Below are positions 35,109 through 43,546 of a stretch of 64,000 bases of DNA, one piece after another. Position 1 is the first letter of the stretch. Each line of letters opens with the position of its first letter. The notes beneath the pieces were generated by a model, which worked only from the letters and a program-made list of their open reading frames with translations, ran no database searches and was not told the origin of the DNA. Origin of the DNA: Paenibacillus chitinolyticus NBRC 15660 (GTDB lineage Bacteria > Bacillota > Bacilli > Paenibacillales > NBRC-103111). The stretch is taken from contig NZ_BBJT01000002.1 in NCBI RefSeq assembly GCF_000739915.1, forward strand, positions 496,001 to 560,000, in the 5' to 3' direction. Both the position numbers and the translations under genes were made by a program.

Positions 35109-35132
35109 GTGCTACCCTCTAAAAGGTAGCAC
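35109..35132 (-). terminator. Intrinsic terminator after the tyrosine recombinase
   Basis: GTGCTACC and GGTAGCAC form an 8-bp stem around an eight-base loop, with a T run on the minus strand (ACTTTTTATG). The gap between 34845 and 35108 shows no gene that I can support. Confidence 0.78.
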
Positions 35133-35140
35133 AAAATAAA

Positions 35141-35962
35141 TTATTCATTGTACAGACCCTCAATGGCTTTTAGCTTGTCTTCCTCAGTGGGCTTGGAGTA
35201 ACGCAGTATCATGTCTGCTGAACTATGACCGCTCAGGGATTGTATGACCGCTATATCCTCATTCGCCCTAACAAGCCCTGTGATGAGCGTGTGGCGTAGT
35301 TGATGAGCGTGTAGGTCATGTTGCTCTAAAAGATGCTGAACGCATCTGACGCTAATTCGCTTGTCTCTGTTGCTAATGAACAGGGCTTCGTTATCGTCTG
35401 ACCGTTCCTCAAGGTATTTTCTAATAGCCCACCTTGTATCAACGTCAAGGGGCAATGTACGGGCTTTATTGCCTTTTCAAGCCCTAACCCTTAACTCTCC
35501 TTTACGTTCGCTTAGGTCAACGTCTGACCTGTCTAGGGCTACTATTTCAGATACCCTCAAACCCGTATGAAGTAAAGTCTTGATTATGGCATAATTACGT
35601 TTGTTTCCGCTTCTGTCTACTTCTCGTTCAAGCCGCTTCCGCTCAAGCCTGTCAAGGACTTTCGGGGCGGTTTGCTTGTAGTCGGGGGCTTTGACGATAT
35701 GAATTTCCTCAATGCAATCTAATTTCTTAGCCCACCGACAGAACTTCTTAATGGCGTTATAGACCTTGTTAATGGTAGCGGCGGTCTTCTTCTTGCTTGC
35801 CATGTATGTAACGTATTGCTGAACGTCAGTACGGCTGAAATGCTCTAAAGTAGTGCCGCAACCATCAAGCCACTGGCTGAACTGTTGCAGAGCATGGCGA
35901 TAAGTCTTTACCGTTGCCTCACTCTTCCCCCGTAAACCTTCATTGATAAATTGGTCTAACAT
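35141..35962 (-). pseudogene. Tyrosine recombinase interrupted by one in-frame TGA
   Basis: A XerC/D-like site-specific recombinase of 273 codons. The SAM-like core-binding domain is at residues 1-85 (FINEGLRGKSEATVKTYRHA) and the catalytic domain follows, with Arg in HTGLRVSEIVALDRSDVD, HQLRH, SGHSS and the Tyr in MILRYSKPTEED, so all catalytic residues are present. Codon 162 is TGA (35477-35479), within the sequence LRVRA-stop-KGNK. Family members have Gly before KGNK, so a GGA-to-TGA change is the simple explanation. Start ATG 35962 has GGGGGAG ahead. Unless the stop is read through, the enzyme is inactive. Terminators flank it on both sides. Confidence 0.85.
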
Positions 35963-36005
35963 GCTTATCTCCCCCCGTAAAAAGGGCTCAAATAATTCTA
36001 CGCAA

Positions 36006-36032
36006 AAAAAAAGAGCGTATAATACTACGCTC
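36006..36032 (-). terminator. Intrinsic terminator upstream of the recombinase
   Basis: GAGCGTA and TACGCTC enclose a six-base loop, followed on the minus strand by a run of Ts. It closes the minus-strand gene fragment ending at 36065. Confidence 0.8.
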
Positions 36033-36064
36033 CACAATACGAGTTTCATATACCTTACTAGGAC

Positions 36065-36213
36065 TAGCTTATAAAAGGCAACTTTAGATTCTTTTTCTGC
36101 TCTGCATTTTCATTAACAGGTTCAAACTCCAGTTCTCTTGTAACCCAATACATCTCAATGTCGTAATCTAACTCTAAATATCCTTTTTCAATACACTGGT
36201 AGAAGGTTGGGAA
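36065..36213 (-). pseudogene. 3' end of a broken minus-strand gene
   Basis: The minus strand reads YQCIEKGYLELDYDIEMY, then WVTRELEFEPVNENAEQ and KKNLKLPFIS before a TAG at 36065-36067, with a proper terminator after it (36006-36032). Upstream it runs into the truncated serine recombinase on the opposite strand. It is therefore a gene cut by a rearrangement at about 36.18-36.21 kb. Family not recognised. Confidence 0.5.
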
Positions 36214-37617
36214 TTGGTAGACGTTTACGCTGATGAGGGTATAACTGGTCGTAGTATGGCGCGGCGTGAAAGTCTAAAACGACTCATTCACGATGCTGAA
36301 AAAGGTCTATTTGATGTAGTTCTAATCAAAGCATTATCTCGGCTTTCAAGAGATACACCCGATTCAATAAACATCGTTAGAACGCTTCATAGCCATAAGG
36401 TTGAAGTGTTTTCATCTAGGGAAGGCATGATTGATGATGAATTGATTTTATCAGTCATTTCAGCGGTCAATCAGCGACAAAGTGAAGATACATCTTATAA
36501 CATCAGTTGGGGAATTGCTGTAAAGTCTAAAGAGGGAATCTTTCATGGAACGCCGCCCATCGGCTACGACAAAGTAAAGCCGGGAAAGTTAGTTCCTAGT
36601 GTCGTTCATGCCCCAACCGTCCAGTTGATATTTGACCTATACCTGAACATAGGAATGGGTGTTCAAGCAATTGCCAACCACCTGAATGATGAATTAGGTG
36701 TGCTTCCATCAAGAAAGAACTCAAAAAAGTGGCATGATTCTTCTATCCGTCTGATTCTAACTAACCGTCACTATACTGGCGACTTGGTTCAAGGACGCTC
36801 TAAGGTTGACAGTAAAGATAAGAAATTCCTTCAAGACAACGGCTACAAGAAACGGCATAAGATTGATGAAAGCGAATGGATAGTCGTTCCTAACCATCAC
36901 GAACCACTCGTTACTCGTGAACAGTTTGAAGCCGTTCAGGAGAAAATGAAGCAAAAAGCTGCGCGAATGTTCAGGGGTAGAGGTCGCAAATCGTTATTTG
37001 CAAGGGTGGCGTTTTGTGTGGATTGCGGAGCAGGGATGAATTTTAGGAATGACCGTAAATCCTACGTCTGTGCAACCTATCAGAAGAACACGTCTAAAAA
37101 GTGTTCCTCCCATATCATCAAGCATGACGCTCTAAAGCAGGTTGTACTCAGTCATCTAAAGGACTTACTTGAAAACTCTCTGAACATGAAATCGTTAGTT
37201 GACGTGACAATCCAACGAGCAGGAATAAAGAAAAACAACGCTGTTAAAGAACTTGAAAAGCTTCAACGTGAAATCAGCAAATTGGATAAGGAACTTGTTC
37301 AGCTTACAAGGAAATGGACAAGCGGCGATATTGATACGGACATGTTCAATGCTTGTTCTGTGGCAGTCAAGAACGAACGCCAAGCCTTAGAGGAACGAGC
37401 GGCGCGACTTCAAACAGAAATTGCTCACGAACACGATACAGAATCACGAGTATCGGCGTTCAAGGCGGAGTTAATGAAGTTCGCCTCGCTAGACGTAAGC
37501 AACGAGGAAATCCTGAGGGACATGATTCACAAGATGATTAACTGTGTAGACGTTCATGAAGACGGTTCAATCGAAATCAGTTACAACTTCCAAAACCCAC
37601 TAAAACAAGAGGCGTAG
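36181..37617 (+). pseudogene. Large serine recombinase lacking its catalytic N-terminus
   Basis: Homology to large serine recombinases begins abruptly at the 5' edge: VEGWELVDVYADEGITGRSM normally lies some 45-50 residues into the resolvase domain. The missing part would contain the catalytic Ser (YxRVSTxxQ). The rest is complete: LSRLSRDTPDSINIVRTLHS, the recombinase domain (GIFHGTPPIGYDKVKPGK), the zinc ribbon (FCVDCGAGM and KKCSSHII) and a long coiled coil. A TTG at 36214 gives a nominal 467-residue frame, but a stop lies at 36175-36177 and no N-terminal sequence was found in any frame. The gene ends at 37617, just before the att-like site B. It probably once mobilised this element and is now inactive. 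Confidence 0.83.
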
Positions 37618-37618
37618 C

Positions 37619-38210
37619 CTATTTAGGCTCGCCCCTCCATTCCATCAATATTACGCACTCCACATGCGTCATCTGTGGAAACATATTCACCGGCTGCACC
37701 CATTCGATCTGGTAGCCGCCGCGGAGCAGCGTTTCGCAATCCTTGGCCAGAGTGGCCGGGTTGCAGGAGACGTACACGAGCCGCGCGGGCCTGGCTTGGA
37801 GAATGGCTTGCAGCAGCGACTGTTCACAACCTCCACGGCGGGTCAACGACAACGACATCGGGCTTGATGCAGCGCCCGACCCATTCCGGCAGCAGCTTCT
37901 CGGCGCATCCCTCGAAGGAATACGCTGCACAAACTGCTTGGAATCCGGCAGCCAGTCCGTAGCGGTTATGAGTGTAAGCTGTAAGCTGTACATGCCCCGT
38001 CACTTCGCCGACACGGGCGACGACTGTCCACACCATACCTTCTCGTGTACGTTCATTATAAGCGGGAATCTGCAATTCCGTCATACTGGCTTTTACCTGC
38101 TCAATCATCTGGTTAACGACAGGATGCTGGACGGCACATCCGCTAATATCGATCAAACGGTGCGAGCCGGAAGCGTAAAGGCCTGTTATGATTTTTTTAT
38201 CCTCACGCCC
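37619..38210 (-). pseudogene. rlmCD/rumA-type rRNA uracil methyltransferase remnant
   Basis: The C-terminal half of a 23S rRNA (uracil-C5) methyltransferase is recognisable in two frames. The first reads KKIITGLYASGSHRLIDISG, IPAYNERTREGMVW and KPDVVVVDPP. The second continues GGCEQSLLQAIL, ARLVYVSCNPATLAKDCETL and NMFPQMTHVECVILM. Between DPP and GGCEQ one base is missing (near 37.83 kb), so the frame shifts. About 90 residues between VCAAYSFEG and the LLPEWV segment are also deleted, and the N-terminal half is absent. The stop at 37619 lies two bases from the serine recombinase stop. This was the host gene for element insertion. Confidence 0.85.
37642..37672. repeat. att-like site B (rlmCD 3' end, right end of the defence element)
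   Basis: CCATCAATATTACGCACTCC begins at 37642 and continues through the shared core ending at CACATG. Its left flank is the same as in site C (one mismatch in 25 bases). Its right flank is native methyltransferase coding sequence (MTHVEC on the minus strand). Confidence 0.7.
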
Positions 38211-38274
38211 TGCCGGCCAACTTCTTCTTCCGGCTATCCGGGCGAGCGGGACATCATGGACAGCATAAATTAAG

Positions 38275-39522
38275 TTAAGATTGAGCAACAGAGACCTGCT
38301 GCGCTTCTTTCTTCACTTTTTTGTCCGACGGCAGGAAAATCGTCAACAGCCCCAACAGCGGCAAGTAAGCGCAGCATTGAATAATGAAATCAATACTTGT
38401 TGTGTCGGCCATGTTGCCGAGAATGGCGGAGCCGACACCGCCTAAACCGAAAGCAAGCCCAAAGAAGATCCCGGAGACAAGTCCTACTTTGCCCGGCAGC
38501 AGCTCGTTGGCATAAACCATAATAACCGAGAAAGACGATGACAAAATCGTGCCAGCCAAGAAAATCCAGATGATTGAGAAAGTCAGATTGGAATAGGGCA
38601 GCATCAATGCAAATGGCGCGGTGCCCAGGATCGAGAACCAGATCAGTTTCAGCCGGCTAAAGCGGTCTGCCAGCAAGCCGCCAAGCAGCAAGCCTACAAC
38701 GTTAGCCGCCAGGAATACGAACAGAATGATTTGCGCCTGCCCCATCGTGACACCGAAACGATCAATGACAAAGAACGAATAATAGCTGCTGATCGCCGCA
38801 ACATATAAGTTTTTCGAGAATACCAAAATCATAAGAATTGTAATCGCAAGCACAATACGGCCGGTTGATAACTCGGTTGGACTCACTTGACTTTGTTTTG
38901 TTTTGGCGCCGGCAGCATCAGCTGGAACCAATTGATTTTGATACCAGCGGGCCACATAAAACTGGGCAAAAAAGCCTACCGCAATCACGATCGAAAGCCA
39001 AACGAGCCCTTGCTGGCCGGTAACGACAAACCAAACAGCAGTCAGCACTGGAGCAATCGCTTGCCCCATAAACCCGCCAAATTGAAAAATCGAGGAGGCT
39101 GCTCCTTTTTTATCGCCTGCTGCCAGAAACGACACGCGTGCCGACTCCGGATGGAAAATAGCTGAGCCAAGTCCAATCAGCATAACGGCGAACATGACAA
39201 CCCAAAATTGATGCGCATAAGCAAGTGTGATGACGCCAAGCATTGTAAACAGCATGCCGAACGGCAGCATCATCGGCTTAGCCTTGTTGTCCGTGTAAAT
39301 CCCGATCAGGGGCTGCATAATGGCTGCAGTCAAATTGATCATTAGTGAAATGAGACCGATTTGAGCAAAATTTAGGGACAATGACGATTTTAAAATCGGG
39401 AACAACGACGGGACAATAAACTGAATCGTATCATTCAATAAATGCATCATGCTGATCGTCAGCAAAATGGGATAAATCGTCTTCGCGGCAATTGATGCCG
39501 GTTGTATGGTTTTTGTTGCCAT
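38275..39522 (-). CDS. Fsr-like MFS transporter under T-box control
   Basis: A 415-residue MFS transporter of the fosmidomycin-resistance-like group: HLLNDTIQFIVPSLFPIL near residue 27, IGIYTDNKAKPMMLPFGMLF in the loop after TM2, and GLGSAIFHPESARVSFLAAG near residue 120, the last being characteristic of this group. The ATG at 39522 has GAGGAGAGG upstream; a longer frame lacks support. The gene is preceded by a complete T-box leader, so its expression responds to an uncharged tRNA. That suggests transport of an amino acid or a related compound rather than drug efflux. A GntR-family regulator is divergent from it and may add a second control. Confidence 0.87.
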   Translation of the reverse strand: MATKTIQPASIAAKTIYPILLTISMMHLLNDTIQFIVPSLFPILKSSLSLNFAQIGLISLMINLTAAIMQPLIGIYTDNKAKPMMLPFGMLFTMLGVITLAYAHQFWVVMFAVMLIGLGSAIFHPESARVSFLAAGDKKGAASSIFQFGGFMGQAIAPVLTAVWFVVTGQQGLVWLSIVIAVGFFAQFYVARWYQNQLVPADAAGAKTKQSQVSPTELSTGRIVLAITILMILVFSKNLYVAAISSYYSFFVIDRFGVTMGQAQIILFVFLAANVVGLLLGGLLADRFSRLKLIWFSILGTAPFALMLPYSNLTFSIIWIFLAGTILSSSFSVIMVYANELLPGKVGLVSGIFFGLAFGLGGVGSAILGNMADTTSIDFIIQCCAYLPLLGLLTIFLPSDKKVKKEAQQVSVAQS

Positions 39523-39645
39523 TGCAAACCTCTCCTCGTATAGTAGTGGCTTCTCACTCCAGAGAATGAAACTCATTCTCTTAAGATGGCTGACATACAG
39601 CCCTTTTTGTGAAAATCATATTATTCTCTCCTTCATCCCCCTCCC

Positions 39646-39990
39646 ATTAAAAAACTCCTGCCGTCCAGATACGCAACACGCGTATAAGGGACGAAAGGAG
39701 CGAGTATTCTTCCGCGGTACCACCCATAATTGCTGCATGCATACACAGATAGTTCCGCATACTCAGTACAGCCACTTCCAATCGGCTAACAGCCGATCAA
39801 CGGCACAGTAACGTGCGCCACTCCGATTTCCTCTAATCGTTGACTGGTTCAAGGAAATAGCTCCGAGGCGAGTTGGCAGTAGGGTTATGACGATGCTCTC
39901 AGCTTCTGCACCGATCTCTGTACATAAGAGCCTCTGCCTGCTCCTCATCATTGCTTCATGTTGTTTGAGCGATACAAGAACAAATCTTTG
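39646..39990 (-). promoter_or_regulatory. T-box riboswitch upstream of the MFS gene
   Basis: The conserved T-box GGGTGGTACCGCGG is at 39712-39725 on the minus strand. A strong terminator follows: CTCCT (39696-39700) and AGGAG (39655-39659) plus inner pairs ATACGC/GCGTAT and a T run. Upstream is a stem I with GGCAG/CTGCC, TTATG/CATAA and an AGAGA-type bulge. The likely specifier loop reads ACCCTA. CCT followed by A (Pro) fits best because the base after the codon is normally a purine, but Thr (ACC) is possible. The UGGU acceptor-pairing bases predict an A discriminator. Confidence 0.88.
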
Positions 39991-40214
39991 TTGTAATATA
40001 TTGCATATTATATTCTGCATATCTTCTAGACGCAATCTTTTTTTGCGATAAAAATAAAGCTTTTTCTCTTTTCTCTTTCATTGCCGCCCCTTAAGCGCTG
40101 TTTCTAATGCTCTTTCAATTGCTTTCAGCTGCAAGATGCGATATATTAAAAATCAAAATATTATGGAGTAATGACTGTTGTTTTTGTCTATCAAGGATGA
40201 AGAGGATGAATGGA

Positions 40215-40886
40215 ATGCCAATACCTGACAATTATTCGACACCAGTCCGCTCTACAGCCAAAGATCGGACATTGTCACAATTGCAAAAATGGATTATTGA
40301 CGGCACGCTGCAGCCTGACGAAAAGCTCAATGATGCCGAACTTGCCGCTGCGCTGGGCGTGAGCCGGACGCCGGTTAGAGAAGCGCTGCAATTGCTCGAA
40401 GCACAGGGACTCGTCCAGATGTTTCCCGGCAAGGATACGCGAGTGACCCGGATCGACAAAGACGATATTTATAAGCCGTACGCCCCCCTCGTTGTACTGC
40501 ACGCATTGGCAGCCGAGACGGCGGCCCAACTGATTCAGCCGGAACAAATCGAACAATTGCGGGAATTGAATCAAGCATTTACGAAGTGCATTCTTGAAAA
40601 GGATCTGTATCAGGCGCTTGAATATGACGAGGAGTTTCACAACCTGATTGTAGAAATCGCAGACAATTCGTATATCACGTCCTTTTGCTCTTCGCTCCAA
40701 TTGCATATCCGCCGCTTTAAATATGTGTTTTTAAACCATCCAATCGAACAGACGCAAACGGCCGTTCAAGAGCATGAACAAATCATTCAAGCGCTGCAGG
40801 ATCGCGATTCGGCAACAGCCGCACGCATTATCAAGCAGAATCTGTCCCGGCCGCTTGACGAGTTTCATAAGCAGTTGCATGAATAA
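40215..40886 (+). CDS. GntR-family (FCD) regulator
   Basis: A 223-residue regulator with an N-terminal GntR winged helix (LNDAELAAALGVSRTPVREALQLLE, then a FPGKDTRVT wing) and a helical FCD effector domain with the metal-binding pattern (Asp in YDEEFHNLIVE and later His in QEHEQIIQAL). The ATG at 40215 lies nine bases after AGAGG; the ATG at 40206 is possible. It is divergent from the T-box-controlled MFS gene, which is its most obvious target. FCD regulators usually sense small organic or amino acids. A terminator follows. Confidence 0.87.
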   Translation: MPIPDNYSTPVRSTAKDRTLSQLQKWIIDGTLQPDEKLNDAELAAALGVSRTPVREALQLLEAQGLVQMFPGKDTRVTRIDKDDIYKPYAPLVVLHALAAETAAQLIQPEQIEQLRELNQAFTKCILEKDLYQALEYDEEFHNLIVEIADNSYITSFCSSLQLHIRRFKYVFLNHPIEQTQTAVQEHEQIIQALQDRDSATAARIIKQNLSRPLDEFHKQLHE

Positions 40887-40917
40887 TACGGTTGAAACTT
40901 AATCGATTAAATACAAA

Positions 40918-40983
40918 AAAACCTCCCTTAATCGCAAACAAGCTGTCGTCATGAAACGACTTTGCGATTGGAGAGGTTTTTTA
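40918..40983 (+). terminator. Intrinsic terminator after the GntR gene
   Basis: AACCTCC, then AATCGCAAA, on the left pairs with TTTGCGATT and GGAGAGGTT on the right, with inner AAG/CGTC bases in the loop, followed by TTTTTT. Between it and 41254 only the att-like site C is recognisable. Confidence 0.8.
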
Positions 40984-41116
40984 TTTATAAACACTTGCTT
41001 TCAATGCTATATAAGTTGAATTATTGAATCACTTATTTAGAATCTAACACAAAGACGATCGCTTAAAGCTCCTTCGCTAATAGCTGGCGGCTTTTCACAT
41101 CTCAATCATTACGAAC

Positions 41117-41146
41117 CATCAATATTAGGCACTCCACATGTGTGGT
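41117..41146. repeat. att-like site C (attP-like hybrid)
   Basis: The core GCACTCCACATG is flanked on the left by CCATCAATATTA as in site B, and on the right by a TGTGTGGTAAG stretch close to site A (TGTATGGAGTAAG). That is the combination expected for the circular-junction product of A and B. The minus strand encodes THVECLILMV followed by a stop soon after, an rlmCD-like gene end without its gene. Confidence 0.65.
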
Positions 41147-41254
41147 AAGCGGAATTCCCGAAAATTTGCTGAATAAACAAGCTTACAGCTTTTTAAACAA
41201 GGCTGCGCGGACTTGCCATCCCTCATCTCCCACAACGGGAAAGTAAGAAGAACC

Positions 41255-41527
41255 ATGCATTTTACACCGTTCGAAGAGGGCCATCTGCCTGAAGTGCTGG
41301 TTATCTACAATTATTATGTAGCGAACACCACGGTTTCGTTTCACACGGAGACGTTAACGCCGGATGAAAGGCGGAGTCAAGTCCTGTCAGGTGACAAGCG
41401 TTACAGAAACTATGTCATCGAAGACCGGAACACCACCCTCGGCTACGAAAAATGTGCACATTTCAAAGAAATCGGCCGCAAGTTCGACAGATGGCCGGAT
41501 ATCGCCAGTTATCAGAAGCTGATTTAA
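41255..41527 (+). pseudogene. GNAT acetyltransferase with internal deletion
   Basis: The N-terminal 60 residues (FTPFEEGHLPEVLVIYNYYV, TTVSFHTETLTPDERR) match phosphinothricin-type GNAT acetyltransferases. The next residues jump directly to the family's C-terminal tail (HFKEIGRKFDRWPDIASYQK). The middle with the acetyl-CoA-binding loop (about 65-75 residues) is missing, with the frame kept. The product would not be catalytic. It lies between the GntR gene and the cnt operon end. Confidence 0.72.
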
Positions 41528-41572
41528 AGCCGCTGGGAGCCTGCAAGCTTGTAACTGATCCAGCATTCAAGT

Positions 41573-42760
41573 TCATCTTGACCCGACAAAAATCTTACGC
41601 CGATCATAAGCAAAAAAGATCATCGACACACCTAAAATCGCGCAAATCAGGTACATAAACGAGTACGAAGAAAGGTCCGCGACGGGGCCCATAACGACGC
41701 CGCCCAGCGAAACGCCTAAATCGGCCGTAGCGATAAATAAACCAAGTAACACATTGCGATCATGCTGCGGCAATACAAAAGTCAAATACGTCGTCAAGGT
41801 CGGGTAAAGCAGGGCCTGAGCGATGCCCGTTAAACCTGCGCCGACATAAAAAAACACCGTTCCTCCCGCTGCGGAAAAACTTACACATTGCGCCCCTGCG
41901 GCTAAAATCAGCATAATCACCATCATAAAAGACGAATGCCACTTTCCGTCCGAAGGAATTTTCTTCCTAAGCGCAAAACGGGCGGCCACTACGGCCGTCG
42001 CCTGAATCATCAGATACATGGCCGCATTGCCGTTTTCGATCTGCATGGCATACAGGGGAATAAAGGTTGTCACCGCTCCGAATACGAGGGAAGCTGTCAG
42101 CATCAGAACGCTGCATTTGAATAAATGCGGATTTTTAACCAGATGGCCGAACGAATGGAGCATCTTGGCGCCATGCCCGGGCTGTCCCGCAGCGGGTTCG
42201 GCCTCTTTTTTTTCCATCCCTGCACTATAGCCCACCACTCCAGTAAGTATGGCAATCGTGATCATGGCCGCTATAAAATAACGGCTATCCGCGGTTTGCC
42301 ACATGCCCAAAGCCAGCAGAGGCCCGATAATATTCGGCATAGAAGCGCATAAGGAATACATCGAGATGCCTTGTGACCGATCCTTATCCGGCAGCGCGTC
42401 TATAATACCCAACTGTAGGGCCATGGAGAAAAAAGCGGTACAGACCCCTTGCAGCATACGGGCGGCGAAGTATCCCCCGAGCCCGGTAAACGTGTACAGG
42501 AGTAAGGCTAACCCGTTTATAACTAGAATCGTGCGCAGCACTTTAATCGGACCGTGTTTGTGAATCACCTGACCCGCCCAAGGCCGAAAAAACATCGTTG
42601 TAAATAAGTACGCCCCCATAATGATCCCGATCGTTGTATTCGTGGCCCCCAGCGATTCGCCCTTCAAAGGAATGATCACGTTTAAAATGGAGTTGGCGCT
42701 GAAATACAACAGAGTCAACATATACAGCCTCAAAAAAGGCCAGGACAAAGCTCCTTTCAC
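41573..42760 (-). CDS. cntE: CntE-type MFS metallophore exporter
   Basis: A 395-residue MFS transporter with 12 helices (LRLYMLTLLYFSANSILNVIIPL at the start, GAYLFTTMFFRPWAGQVIHK as the loop 2-3 motif). In S. aureus CntE exports staphylopine. It is the last gene of the operon, 42 bases after cntF, which agrees with cntKLMABCDFE. It starts at GTG 42760, eight bases after GGAAGGAG. Position, not motif, gives the substrate: it would release the newly made metallophore. Confidence 0.86.
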   Translation of the reverse strand: MKGALSWPFLRLYMLTLLYFSANSILNVIIPLKGESLGATNTTIGIIMGAYLFTTMFFRPWAGQVIHKHGPIKVLRTILVINGLALLLYTFTGLGGYFAARMLQGVCTAFFSMALQLGIIDALPDKDRSQGISMYSLCASMPNIIGPLLALGMWQTADSRYFIAAMITIAILTGVVGYSAGMEKKEAEPAAGQPGHGAKMLHSFGHLVKNPHLFKCSVLMLTASLVFGAVTTFIPLYAMQIENGNAAMYLMIQATAVVAARFALRKKIPSDGKWHSSFMMVIMLILAAGAQCVSFSAAGGTVFFYVGAGLTGIAQALLYPTLTTYLTFVLPQHDRNVLLGLFIATADLGVSLGGVVMGPVADLSSYSFMYLICAILGVSMIFFAYDRRKIFVGSR

Positions 42761-42802
42761 CGTTCTTGCTCCTTCCCGAATTCTCTCTGTCTGCCCATAA
42801 CG

Positions 42803-43546
42803 CTAGGTAATGATCATCTGCAATAATTTCTTTGCATACGCGGATTGAACGTCTTTTAAGTGTGCGATGTTCACCGTTTCTTCGATCCGGCCCTGTCGCA
42901 TGAAAACGACCCTGTCGCAAATATAGGCGGCAGCCTGTATGTCATGGGTGATGAAGATGTACCCCATGTTGTAAATTTCCCTCAATCTTTTGAGCAGCTG
43001 AAGCACCTGGATTTGAACCGAACCATCCAACGAGCTGATGGCTTCGTCCAGCAAAATACATTTGGGCTCGGTTGAAACGGCTCTGGCTATGCACACTCTT
43101 TGAGCTTCTCCGCCCGATAATTCATGGGGGTATTTTGTTCGATAGGACGAGTCCAGTCCGACTTGACGCAGCAGCAGATCAATCTTGCCTGAAGCCTCTT
43201 TTCGGGCTTTGTTTTGCAGCTTCAAAGGTTCCATCATAGCCTGCTCAACCGTATAAAACGGATTAATGGAGGAGGTATAGTCTTGAAAAACAGCGCTGAT
43301 GTTCCCCCGTCGCGCATTCCGCTCCCTTATCCTTTTTCCCTCGAATAAAACGGTTCCTTGATCCGGCTCCTCAATCCCTATGATCAGTCGGCCCAGTGTG
43401 GATTTGCCGCTTCCGCTTTCTCCGATGATGCCCAGACATTCCCCTTGCCCGCATTCGAAGCTAATGTCTGTTAACACGTTTTGTTTTTTCTTGGAAAATA
43501 AACCGCCCGTTTTGTATGATTTCTCGACACCCTCAATCCTCAGCAC
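42803..43546 (-). CDS. cntF: CntF-type ABC ATPase
   Basis: A 247-residue ABC ATP-binding subunit of the peptide/nickel group: Walker A GESGSGKS near residue 42, signature LSGGEAQR, Walker B CILLDEA and the switch ITHD. Length is short because it lacks the usual C-terminal oligopeptide extension, as in NikE/CntF. It starts inside the end of cntD (14-base overlap). With CntD it forms the ATPase pair that drives import of the metal-metallophore complex through CntBC. Confidence 0.9.
   Translation of the reverse strand: MLRIEGVEKSYKTGGLFSKKKQNVLTDISFECGQGECLGIIGESGSGKSTLGRLIIGIEEPDQGTVLFEGKRIRERNARRGNISAVFQDYTSSINPFYTVEQAMMEPLKLQNKARKEASGKIDLLLRQVGLDSSYRTKYPHELSGGEAQRVCIARAVSTEPKCILLDEAISSLDGSVQIQVLQLLKRLREIYNMGYIFITHDIQAAAYICDRVVFMRQGRIEETVNIAHLKDVQSAYAKKLLQMIIT

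Noticed and set aside
36214-37617. Intact serine recombinase starting at TTG 36214
   Set aside because: The family's catalytic Ser region should precede this point and is absent in every frame; called truncated instead.
37743-38273. 176-residue plus-strand ORF over the rlmCD remnant
   Set aside because: It is antisense to clear methyltransferase fragments (DPP, SCNPATLA) and has no start signals.
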